A stretch of 64,000 bases of DNA from Candidatus Solibacter sp. (GTDB lineage Bacteria; Acidobacteriota; Terriglobia; Bryobacterales; Bryobacteraceae). The position numbers and the translations under genes were made by a program. Where the stretch lies: positions 1 to 64,000 of the forward strand of contig PNKE01000030.1 of the NCBI GenBank assembly GCA_013822245.1, in the 5' to 3' direction. Shown piece after piece: positions 1 to 8,134 of this stretch (within the stretch, counting starts at the first letter, position 1; every line of letters begins with the position of its first letter). The notes below the pieces were generated by a model. It did no database searches and was not told the origin of the DNA. It saw nothing but the letters and a program-made list of their open reading frames with translations.

Positions 1-145
1 TGGAGAGAGTTTTGCTAATCGCGTCACCGACGGCGATGTGGGGCGGGATTTGGGGTGGTGGCGAGGGGGACGGAGGGCTGCTGCTTTGGAATCGCGATCC
101 AGTCGTATTAGGCCGACGCGTTCGAGAATTCGTACGCGACGGGAA

Positions 146-481
146 TTACGGGGCGCGTTTCGAGTCCGCGCGTTTGATCAGTCTGGCAATTTCGGTGGGG
201 GCGGCGCCGATGGCCAACAGGGAGCGGACCAGCAGGTCGATTGAGACGGAGCGGTCTGCGGCTTCCATCTTGGCGACCCGCGACTGGCTTGAGCCCAACT
301 GGACGGCCAGTTCGGTTTGGGTGAGGCCGCGCTTTTCGCGGAGTCCGCGGACACCGGCGGCGAGGGCGAGTTTCATTTCGACGAACTGCGATTGTTCGGG
401 GGTGAGGTTGAGGAACCCGGCTGCGTCGCCGACGGACCAGCCGGCTCGTGCGAGGCGGGCGTTTTTTTTCTCAGGGTTCAT
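146..481 (-). CDS. XRE-family HTH antitoxin (HigA-like)
   Basis: This is a 111-residue DNA-binding protein, probably the antitoxin and autorepressor of a type II toxin-antitoxin pair. A classic helix-turn-helix lies near residues 41-66, with GLTQTELAVQLGSSQSRVAKME matching the XRE pattern of a turn followed by a recognition helix. I chose the ATG at 481 because an AGGAAAGGA ribosome site precedes it and because the start overlaps the toxin stop codon as ATGA, the usual translational coupling in such pairs. A longer frame exists upstream but is low-complexity and lies inside the toxin gene. The order, toxin first and antitoxin second, is that of HigBA-type modules. The partner toxin frame is broken, so this may be an orphan antitoxin. 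Confidence 0.8.
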   Translation of the reverse strand: MNPEKKNARLARAGWSVGDAAGFLNLTPEQSQFVEMKLALAAGVRGLREKRGLTQTELAVQLGSSQSRVAKMEAADRSVSIDLLVRSLLAIGAAPTEIARLIKRADSKRAP

Positions 482-840
482 GGCCGATTCCTTTCCTGGC
501 CGGAAACAACGGCGAAGTATGCGGCCAGCCGCTTCTTGCATCTGGCGATCACTTCGACTGGAGTTGCCGCGGTCTTTTTGCTGAAGACGTCGAGAATCAC
601 CACGGCGCCGCCTGCGAGGTGGTAGATGATTCGCCATGTGAGGGCCTCGTCGTTGATCCGGAGTTCAGAGCAGTGCGGGCCGATTACTGGCATTGGTCTG
701 GAAAGGGGGAAGCCCGAAAGTCTGGCCCTTTTGCAGGCGGCGAAGAAGCGATCCCGCTTCGAGGCGGGCCTCCGGGCTGAAAGGCGGAGTCTTCACTTCG
801 CCCTTCAACCAAACCAGGGCTTATCAATGCTTCGAGCCAT
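478..840 (-). pseudogene. HigB/RelE-type toxin (Gp49-like), frame broken twice
   Basis: The protein pieces match phage Gp49-like toxins of the RelE/HigB superfamily, which cleave mRNA at the ribosome. Three consecutive pieces are spread over two frames: MARSIDKP, then WLKGEVKTPPFSPEARLEAG with SLLRRLQKGQ, then PLSRPMPVIGPHCSELRIND through the conserved WRIIY and VFSKKT motifs to the stop. One C too few near 817-819 and one C too many in the C5 run at 705-709 (minus-strand sense) explain everything. Repairing both gives one 120-residue protein of normal family length. Either the gene is decayed or the two homopolymers are sequencing errors. The stop overlaps the antitoxin start as ATGA. Confidence 0.75.
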
Positions 841-1209
841 GTTCCCCATGTCTAATCTGACATAGAACGAGGTGGCCGCGCAAGTGAGAGGGCAGGAGGG
901 CGGAGAGCGGTTGCGGCGCAACGCAGGCCCCAACTCACCTGCCAATGCGCCGCAGCCGCATGAGGGATTCACAGTGGTGGGAGGATTATTTCCGTGACCG
1001 GAAGTGGCTGGAGGAGAAGGGGTTACAGACCGCTTGAAACGGACGGGGCGGGGCTGTTGACAGTCTCGTAAGTGGAGCTTGCATGCCACAAAAGTGGATG
1101 GCGGGGGCGGACGGCCGCGGCTGAGACGGGGAGGGGCGCAGGGCGGGGAATTGATGCCGGAAGAGCGGAGTGTGCGGGGTATGATGAACCAAGTACCCGG
1201 AGTTCCGAA
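841..1209. other. gap without a convincing gene
   Basis: This 369-base stretch holds the upstream side of the toxin-antitoxin pair and the leader of the next gene. I see no family-level protein. A 30-codon frame at 945-1037 (+) encodes an unusually tryptophan- and charge-rich peptide (WWEDYF and KWLEEKG), which could be a gene remnant or a small protein. Nothing else stands out. Confidence 0.4.
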
Positions 1210-3795
1210 ATGCGACGAATTCTATTCACACTGCTGTTTTCCACCTTCGCGGCCTGTTGGGCTGCGCAGGTAGATGGCCTCTGGACTGCTTCCGCGCCGG
1301 TCAGCGAGAGGACCCCGCGCCCGGAGGATCTTCAAGCCTATCCCGCCGACCGGTCCAAGGCGGGCGTCAATCCTCCAGGATTCACATGGACACCCGCGGA
1401 CGGGGCCAGGAGCTACCGGTTGGAACTTCGCCGGCCAGGTTCGAAGACGGTTCTGCTTTCCACGCCGCCGCAGTCCTCGACCGTTTACCCCCATCCGGCC
1501 GCTTTGCCCGGGGGCGAATTTGAGTATCAGGTGGTGTATCTTGACGGCTCGGGCAAGCCGTTCGGGGTTTCCAAGACCCGCCGGTTCTCGATTGCCGCCG
1601 GCACGCCGAAGCTGCCGATGCCGGATGTGGCGGCCATGCGCCGTCAGCTCCAGGGGAAGCGGCCAAGGATGTTCCTGAACGGGCGGCGGATCGAGGAGAT
1701 CAAGCAGGCGGTGGCGGCGGGCAAGGCGCCATCGTGGAAGCAGTTCATCGCTCTGGCCGATGCCGCCGCGGTTGAAGCCAGCTACGACGAACCGGCCGGA
1801 TACCCTGGCGCGGCCTTCTCGGTCGACCACTGGCGACGGATCTACACGCCGGGCAAACGCGCCAGCGCTCACGTGGCCAGAACGGCGCTGGCATGGCGGC
1901 TGACAGGCGATGCCAAGTATCTGGCGGCCGCCAAGCGATGGATGCTGGCGCTGGCCAGTTGGGACCCGCGCGGCATCACGAGCCACGGCATCCGTCAGCC
2001 TAACGGTTCAACAGGCAACACCGAGGCGTCGATGCCGATCCTGGAGAGAATGGCGTTCGGCTGGGACTGGATCGGCGGCGAGTTCACGCCCCAGGAACGG
2101 GCGAAGGTCGTAGCGGCGATGACCGAGCGCGGCAACCAGGTGCTGCGCCATCTCCAGAAAGAGGAGTTCATCTCCCACCCCTTCCCGAACCACTCCGGGC
2201 GTGTGCTGGCCTTCCTTGGAGATGCGGGGCTGTCGTTTCTCGGCGACATTCCAGACGCCGACAAATGGCTCGATTACGTTCTGCGCTGCTACCTGACCTC
2301 CTACCCCGGATGGGGCGGCGATCAAGGCGGCTGGGCCCAGGGGATGAGCTACTGGTCCGGATACGTTTACTACCTCACCACCTTCGCCGAGGCGCTGCGC
2401 GGGACGACGGAGGTCGATCTGTTCCGCCGGCCTTTCTACCGGAATACGGGTTACATGGCCGTCTATTTTCAGCCGCCCTACGCGCCCAGAGGCGCCTTCG
2501 GCGACGGCGGCGAGAGGACCTCCCCGGACGGGCAGCAGGTGCTGGTGGAACGGTTTGCCGAGGCTTTCGACGATCCGGTGCTTCGCTGGCGGGCGCAGGC
2601 CATGGCTTCCTCGGGCGCCCGCCCCGCTTTCCCGCCGCAGACGGCGGCCGAGGAACCCGGCGCCGCGGAAATTAAGGATTGGCGCGAGTGGCTGATCGAG
2701 GACGTGGGCGCGGTGCTGCAGGCGAAGGCCGGGCCTCCCGGGCCGATGAAGCCGCCGGTGGATCTGGATGGGTCGCGCAATTTCCCGGATATTGGATGGG
2801 TGGCGATGCATTCGGCATTAGGCAATGCCAACGACGATGTCTGGGCGCTGTTCAAGTCGAGCCGCTTCGGATCGATGAGCCACAGCCACGGCGATCAGAA
2901 CACATTCCAATTGAACGCTTACGGGCGCGCGTTGCTGATCGACAGCGGCTACTATCCCTGGTACGGCAGCCCGCACCATGCGCTCTGGTACAGGCAGACC
3001 GCCGCCCACAATGGCGTGCTGGTGAATGGGCGGGGCCAGCCACCCTACAGTTGGGCGGCCAGCGGAGAGATCGAAGCCTATGAACGGCAGGGGCCGGTGA
3101 CGTTGGCCCGCGGCCAGGCGGCCAACGCTTACAATCAGCCGCTCGAACCGGGCACGGTGCAGTTGTGGAAACAGCATAGGAAAGACCCGATTCCGCCCAT
3201 GGAGCCGAAACTGGAATCGTTCGAGCGCACAATGGTGTTCGTTTCGTCGAAAACACGGCCGGTGATCTTCATCTCCGATTACCTGCGTGCCGCCGCGCCA
3301 ACCACCTATGACTGGCTGCTGCATGCCTTAAGCAAGATGGGGGTCGAAGACGATTCGGGCGTCATTCGCGTGAAAGACGGGCCGGCGCGGCTGGTGGCGC
3401 GGATCATCTCCAGCTCGCCGATTCGCTTCTCGCAGACCGACCAGTTCAGCGTACTGCCCGTGCGGGGGGATACTCCGGACACGTTCGAAACGGAAGAGCA
3501 GCGCAAGGCGCGCTTCCCGGATCAGTGGCATCTGACGGCGAAGACGCAGGAACCTGCGCGCGAGGTGCGCTTCCTTGCCGTCATGGCGCCCTACCGGGAA
3601 TCGGAGAAGGAGCCGGTGATTGAGTTATTGGAAAGCAATGGCGCGCGCGGTTTCAGCGTGGACGGCGCGAGCATCGCCGCCTGGTGGGGGGAGGGCGAAC
3701 GCGGCCACATCCGGTTGAAAGGCATGTCTGGAGAAGGCCGGACCGTGGTGCAGGCTGTCGAGGGAACCAGGACGCACACCGTGGTGGATCGGTAG
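1210..3795 (+). CDS. exported DUF4962 / heparinase II/III-like protein
   Basis: This 861-residue exported protein resembles heparinase II/III-type polysaccharide lyases with the DUF4962 (Hep_II_N) N-terminal module. A signal peptide (MRRILFTLLFSTFAACWAAQ) is followed by a fibronectin-like region (about 40-130, with a PPGFTW motif), an alpha/alpha-toroid (about 180-500), and a beta-sandwich carrying the typical lyase region SMSHSHGDQNTFQLNAYG and DSGYYPWYGSPHH (about 555-600). It probably cleaves uronic-acid-containing glycans in the periplasm or outside the cell; the substrate cannot be told. I chose the ATG at 1210 because it begins the signal peptide and follows a GGAG. The 46 codons before it are not signal-like. 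Confidence 0.85.
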   Translation: MRRILFTLLFSTFAACWAAQVDGLWTASAPVSERTPRPEDLQAYPADRSKAGVNPPGFTWTPADGARSYRLELRRPGSKTVLLSTPPQSSTVYPHPAALPGGEFEYQVVYLDGSGKPFGVSKTRRFSIAAGTPKLPMPDVAAMRRQLQGKRPRMFLNGRRIEEIKQAVAAGKAPSWKQFIALADAAAVEASYDEPAGYPGAAFSVDHWRRIYTPGKRASAHVARTALAWRLTGDAKYLAAAKRWMLALASWDPRGITSHGIRQPNGSTGNTEASMPILERMAFGWDWIGGEFTPQERAKVVAAMTERGNQVLRHLQKEEFISHPFPNHSGRVLAFLGDAGLSFLGDIPDADKWLDYVLRCYLTSYPGWGGDQGGWAQGMSYWSGYVYYLTTFAEALRGTTEVDLFRRPFYRNTGYMAVYFQPPYAPRGAFGDGGERTSPDGQQVLVERFAEAFDDPVLRWRAQAMASSGARPAFPPQTAAEEPGAAEIKDWREWLIEDVGAVLQAKAGPPGPMKPPVDLDGSRNFPDIGWVAMHSALGNANDDVWALFKSSRFGSMSHSHGDQNTFQLNAYGRALLIDSGYYPWYGSPHHALWYRQTAAHNGVLVNGRGQPPYSWAASGEIEAYERQGPVTLARGQAANAYNQPLEPGTVQLWKQHRKDPIPPMEPKLESFERTMVFVSSKTRPVIFISDYLRAAAPTTYDWLLHALSKMGVEDDSGVIRVKDGPARLVARIISSSPIRFSQTDQFSVLPVRGDTPDTFETEEQRKARFPDQWHLTAKTQEPAREVRFLAVMAPYRESEKEPVIELLESNGARGFSVDGASIAAWWGEGERGHIRLKGMSGEGRTVVQAVEGTRTHTVVDR

Positions 3796-3962
3796 CCGGC
3801 GCCCGGGTGGCGGGGCCAAACAGAGGCGATATTTTACTTCCATTCCTGGAAACTCGTGGGTTCAATATGAATAGAGCCTGCCGCTGAGGCCGGGGCGGGT
3901 TCGCGTTCATCGGTGGTGACCGGCGGGACGGCCGGGCCGATGCCGCCCGCAGCCTCCGGCCG

Positions 3963-4362
3963 TCAGACCGTGGCGGCGAGACTCGCCGCGCCGCGTCACA
4001 GGCATTGCAGATCGTCCACACGGAGGAGGAGGAGGAGGAGACAGGGGTGGTCCTCGAACTCTGGAATGCTTCGACCAAGGCGATAGATGCGGTCCGGGCG
4101 GCCGTTTGCGCGCCCGCGCTCAACCATCAGTCCGGGCTTGGCTCACCCGTGGAGCATGGGCCGCGGATCGCTCCCGGCGGCACGGCGAAGTTGCACATCT
4201 CGAATGCAAGCAGCCCGAGTTGCGACCCGGTGACGCCGCGGGTGGCGGCGGTGGTGTTTGAGGATGGCGCGGCCGCGGGCCTGCCGGCGCTGATCCGGCG
4301 GATCAAACTCGAAGCGCTGGGCCGGATCGCGGAAAGCGAGCGGATCGAAGCTCTGTTCGAGG
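3963..4362 (+). pseudogene. remnant of an unrecognised gene
   Basis: An open frame without a good start reads like real protein: residues such as VVLELWNASTKAIDAV, then RIAPGGTAKLHIS, then AAVVFEDGAAAGLPALI and an amphipathic helical tail. The beta-sandwich-like pattern (hydrophobic strand, N-x-S-x-K, PG turn, VVFEDG) recalls small acidobacterial exported proteins that I cannot name. There is no signal peptide, ribosome site or ATG, and the frame runs into the 48-base repeat at 4363-4410 and then antisense into the neighbouring receptor gene. I take it as the C-terminal part of a decayed gene. Confidence 0.4.
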
Positions 4363-4410
4363 CCGCCGGCGACGCGCAACGCGGACAAGCGGACCCTCCG
4401 CCACTGGCTG
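4363..4410 (-). repeat. 48-bp stop-codon-abutting repeat, copy A
   Basis: Read on the minus strand, this block begins directly after the TAG of the TonB receptor gene. It contains GTGGCGGA, four variable bases, CCGCTTGTCCGCGTTGC, five mostly variable bases, then GCCGGCGG. The same block in the same order and spacing sits directly after the TGA of the gene ending at 63644. Counting by eye, 39 of 48 positions agree, including a 17-base identical core. Function unknown; it may be a processing or termination element or the edge of a small mobile repeat. Confidence 0.7.
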
Positions 4411-7400
4411 CTAGAACTGGAACCGCGCTCCAAGCTGGATACTGCGGTTGCCGCTGATGCTGGTGACCTGGCCGAACTGGGCGTTGGTGACCGAGGTCTG
4501 GATGCCGCCGAACTGGTGCCGGTTGAAGGCATTCAGCATTTCGCAGCGGATCTGGGCGTTTATCCGCTCGTTGAAGCGGAAGTACTTCAACAGACCGAAG
4601 TCCTCCATCACCGTGCCGAAGCCGCGGATCTGGGAGTATCGCATGGCCGCGTTTCCGAGCGTGAGATTCGGAGGATCGGAGAACAGCGACGTGTTCAGAT
4701 ACGTGTTCGAGGGATTCATGATGGTGGCGAAATCGAAGTTGTCGCGGTTCCAGGAGGTCGCCCTCATGTTGCCGGCGGCGATGTTGGGCCGCTGGCCTCC
4801 ATTCCAGGCGCCAGCGAGCGGCGAGGTGGCGCCGCCGAAGCCGAGCGGCCCGCCGTTGAAGTAGTTCAGGATGCCGGAGATGTTCCAGCCGCCGATCAGG
4901 GCGTCGATCCATCTGTTCATGCCGCCGCCGATGGCCTTGCCGCGGCCGATGGGCAACTCATACTGCGCGTAGGCCTTGAACATGTGAGGGATGTCGTAGG
5001 ACGCCGGAGTCTTCTCCAGTCTCAGATTGTAGACATCGAGCGGGCCGCTGTTCTCGCCCTCCATGGTGGATTCGATGTTGGCCAGCGTCCGCGAATAGAC
5101 ATAGTTGGCGTACATCGAAATGCCGTTGGAGAACTGCCGGTCGAGTGTGACCTGCAGCGAATGGTAGGTGGAGAAGCCCAGCGGCGCGCCGAAACCAGAG
5201 AACGTGCTTACGCCCTGGATCTGCGGGAACTGCTTCAGGGCGCCGGCCACCGTGCCCGAAAAGCCGGAGTAGGGATACTTGATCCCGTTGGCGGCCGCTT
5301 CGGCGGCATTGCGCACGGCGTTGTTCAGCGCCCGCCCATACTGAGTCACGAGAGAGAACGGGAGCTGGTTGTAGCGGGTCAGGGCGGTGTTCTTCAGTCC
5401 GCTGGACTTGTTGCCGATGTAGCCGACATCGAGCAGGAATTTCGCCGGAAGGCGGCGCTGGATGTTCAGGTTCCACTGCTGCGTGTTGCCCGGGTTGCCG
5501 TAGTTCCTGTCGATCATCGCCGGGCTTCCGCCGCGGTTGGCGAACGAGACGTCGAAGGATCCGGGAACGAAGCTGGTGGTGGGGAATCCGGCGTCCCAGT
5601 TGAAGATGCCCCTGAAGGGCGTCACCGGGTCGGCGTTGAGGATATAGCTGCCGCCCCAGGGGAAGGCCGTTGCGCCGTTGATCGAGGTGTAGGAGTTGTT
5701 ATTGTCGGCCTCGAAGAAGATGCCGTAGGCCATGCGGACGACCCACTTGTCCGATGCCTGCCAGGCCATGCCGAAGCGCGGGCCGAAGTCGTTGTAGCTG
5801 CGCGCCCCGAAGTAATGGCTGCCGGTACAGGCGCCGCAGTTGCCCGCGAAATCATACGCCCCGGGGTACCCGCTCAGCGGATCGGTCTTGTTGATGTTCC
5901 AACTGGCCATGCGGTCGGCAATCTCCCAATACGGAGGCTGGAAATCCCATCGCATGCCGAGGTTGAGCGTCAGCGTGCGGGTGAGCTTCCAGTCGTCCTG
6001 GAAGAAACCCGAATAGAACTGCCTGCGGCCTCCCAGCGCGACCGGCGCGCTCAACCCGGCGGAATCGACGATACCGAGCAGATAGCTGGCCATCGAATAA
6101 CCGGTCTGGCTGCCGGCATAGGTCTCGTTCGGGATGGCGGTGCCGCGTGCCGCGAAGTTGAACGATCCGCCCTGCGTTGGACGGGTATTGGTCTGGAAGC
6201 GGCGGTGGTCGAAGCCCATCTTCAGGAAGTGCGAACCCCTGGTCATGGAGAGCGTGGCCAGCAGGCCGCCCGAGTTGTAGGCCTGGAAGCTGGCTTGAGG
6301 ATCGCCAGGCGTGGCGGGGGCGACATAGGGGCCGCCGCCCCAGTTGATGGTGGGGTAGCCGAAAGTTGACAGGTTTTTGATCCCGAGTTCCTTCGCGCCG
6401 TCCACGCCGGCATGGACGCTGTCGTTCGGATTGGCGAAGCGGTTGTAGCTGGTGTTGACGTTCAGCAGCGTGGTGGGCGATAACGTCCAATCCCAGGCCA
6501 GCCGGACCAGCGTCGACCGTGTCCTCTGAATCCGCGCCTTTGACAGCGGGCCGCCCTTGGGGTCGTTGACGTCCCACATGCCGCCGGCGTCGAGCAGAAG
6601 GCGCGGACGCACGGTATAGCTGTAGGAGCCCGACAGGCGGCTGGACGCATTCAGTTGCTGATCGCCCTTCACCGAGAACTGGTACTGGTCGAACTCCGGC
6701 GTCGTGGCCACCGGGAACAATCCGTTGTTGACCAGCGGCGTCACGCCCGCGGCGTCGCGCACCGTGGGCAGGTAGTGCTTGGCGGCGATGCTGTTCAGCT
6801 TCTGCGAAACGCTGCTGAAGCGCGACTTCGGCACGATGTTGCCGGGGAACATCTCGCCGATATAACGTCCGCTGGGGAGCTGTGAAAACGTCGCCGGATC
6901 GTAGATCGCGCCGCGGTAGACGGTCCGCCCGAGGGCGTCGGCGCCGGCGCTCACCGTTTGAAGCAGACGCGAGAAGTCGCCCTGATAGAATTCGGGCAGC
7001 GGCAGTGTGCGGTTGGGCGCGCCGAAACCGCCGGTGCGGTCGCGGTACTGCTCATAGGTCGTGTAGAAGAAGGTCTTGTTCCGCCCATCGTAGACCTTCG
7101 GGATGTAGACAGGGCCGCCGATGCTGCCCGCGGCGTTCTGACGGCGGTCCAGCGGACGGCGCTGATTCCGGAAATTGTTCACCCAGGCGTTGGCGTTCAG
7201 CGCTTCATTGCGCAGCGCGCCGTAGGCCGAACCGTGCAACTGGTTGGAGCCCGACTTCATGACGAAGTTGAAAACGCCGGCCTGGAAGCGGCCGAACTCC
7301 GCCGACATGCCCGACGTCTGAATCTTGAACTCCTGAACGGCTTCCAGCGACACCGTCGATTCGCTGTTGTGACCGCCGCGGTTCACCGTCGTGCTTGCGC

Positions 7401-7956
7401 CGTCCAGCAGGACTTCCTTCGATGCCGTCGTGGAGCCGTTGATGTGAGACGTCCAGGCCGAACCGGAGACGCCCGGCGTCAGTTTGTAGGCGAAGTTCTC
7501 CATGTTGCGGGCGCCGGAGAAACTCAGCGGCAGGTCGATCAGCCCGGCGTTGGTCAGCGACGTGCCCACCTGCGGCGAATCGGTCTGAACGCGCTCCACC
7601 GTCGCCGCTACCTCGACGGTCTCCACCATCGAGCCGATATCCAGCACGGCGTCGATACGGATGACGTCGGTTGCCCGCAATTCGGCGTTGGACAGCACGA
7701 ACTTCTTGAAACCCTTGGCTTCGACCGTGATGTCGTAAGCGCCAGGCGGCAGGTTGGGAACGTTATACTGTCCCGAATCCGACGTGGCCACGCGGGTGGT
7801 CATGTTCGTCGCCGTCTGTCTGACAGTCACCTGCGCGGCCGGAACTGAAGCGCCAGTGGCGTCGGTGACGATTCCCGTGATGGTGCCGCGATTCAACTGC
7901 CCCATCAGGGGTAGCGCCAGGGCGGCGAAAAGAAGCAGCATTGCTGGACGTTGCAT
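4411..7956 (-). CDS. TonB-dependent receptor, Oar-like, with CarboxypepD_reg domain
   Basis: This outer-membrane receptor of 1181 residues belongs to the Oar-like group common in Acidobacteriota. After a signal peptide (MQRPAMLLLFAALALPLMGQ) comes a carboxypeptidase-regulatory-like beta-sandwich (GTITGIVTDATGASVPAAQVTV, about 24-105), a plug region (TDSPQVGTSLTNAGLIDLPL to about 260), and a long beta-barrel ending in the aromatic C-terminus LGARFQF, typical of outer-membrane insertion. It probably imports oligosaccharides or other large ligands using TonB energy. I chose the ATG at 7956 because GAGG lies six bases upstream and the signal peptide begins there. A TTGACC/TAGTTT-like promoter precedes it. 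The stop codon directly abuts a 48-base repeat. Confidence 0.9.
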   Translation of the reverse strand: MQRPAMLLLFAALALPLMGQLNRGTITGIVTDATGASVPAAQVTVRQTATNMTTRVATSDSGQYNVPNLPPGAYDITVEAKGFKKFVLSNAELRATDVIRIDAVLDIGSMVETVEVAATVERVQTDSPQVGTSLTNAGLIDLPLSFSGARNMENFAYKLTPGVSGSAWTSHINGSTTASKEVLLDGASTTVNRGGHNSESTVSLEAVQEFKIQTSGMSAEFGRFQAGVFNFVMKSGSNQLHGSAYGALRNEALNANAWVNNFRNQRRPLDRRQNAAGSIGGPVYIPKVYDGRNKTFFYTTYEQYRDRTGGFGAPNRTLPLPEFYQGDFSRLLQTVSAGADALGRTVYRGAIYDPATFSQLPSGRYIGEMFPGNIVPKSRFSSVSQKLNSIAAKHYLPTVRDAAGVTPLVNNGLFPVATTPEFDQYQFSVKGDQQLNASSRLSGSYSYTVRPRLLLDAGGMWDVNDPKGGPLSKARIQRTRSTLVRLAWDWTLSPTTLLNVNTSYNRFANPNDSVHAGVDGAKELGIKNLSTFGYPTINWGGGPYVAPATPGDPQASFQAYNSGGLLATLSMTRGSHFLKMGFDHRRFQTNTRPTQGGSFNFAARGTAIPNETYAGSQTGYSMASYLLGIVDSAGLSAPVALGGRRQFYSGFFQDDWKLTRTLTLNLGMRWDFQPPYWEIADRMASWNINKTDPLSGYPGAYDFAGNCGACTGSHYFGARSYNDFGPRFGMAWQASDKWVVRMAYGIFFEADNNNSYTSINGATAFPWGGSYILNADPVTPFRGIFNWDAGFPTTSFVPGSFDVSFANRGGSPAMIDRNYGNPGNTQQWNLNIQRRLPAKFLLDVGYIGNKSSGLKNTALTRYNQLPFSLVTQYGRALNNAVRNAAEAAANGIKYPYSGFSGTVAGALKQFPQIQGVSTFSGFGAPLGFSTYHSLQVTLDRQFSNGISMYANYVYSRTLANIESTMEGENSGPLDVYNLRLEKTPASYDIPHMFKAYAQYELPIGRGKAIGGGMNRWIDALIGGWNISGILNYFNGGPLGFGGATSPLAGAWNGGQRPNIAAGNMRATSWNRDNFDFATIMNPSNTYLNTSLFSDPPNLTLGNAAMRYSQIRGFGTVMEDFGLLKYFRFNERINAQIRCEMLNAFNRHQFGGIQTSVTNAQFGQVTSISGNRSIQLGARFQF

Positions 7957-8001
7957 TGAGCACCTCGAAGCGTCGGTTGTCTGTGACAAACCTCTGGGCT
8001 G

Positions 8002-8031
8002 AAACTATCACTGCCCGGTTGTCAGGGTCAA
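8002..8031 (-). promoter_or_regulatory. candidate sigma-70-type promoter of the TonB receptor gene
   Basis: On the minus strand TTGACC (8026-8031) and TAGTTT (8002-8007) are separated by 18 bases, with an A/T-rich tract (8032-8040) just upstream that could act as an UP element. A nearby inverted repeat, ATTCAG-GT-CTGAAT at 8061-8074, could be an operator for either divergent gene. Both are pattern matches only. Confidence 0.35.
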
Positions 8032-8134
8032 GCTAAAAAAGACAGAAGGGTATGAATAGGATTCAGGTCTGAATATCACGATTATTGAATGCTCTCGGCC
8101 TGTGCCCGCGTGGGTCATACAATAGGGCAGAGTC

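Noticed and set aside
4516-6369. 617-residue open frame antisense to the TonB receptor gene
   Set aside because: It mirrors a well-supported receptor gene; composition is Arg/Val/Glu/Gly-rich with no family motif, as expected from GC-rich third-position bias.
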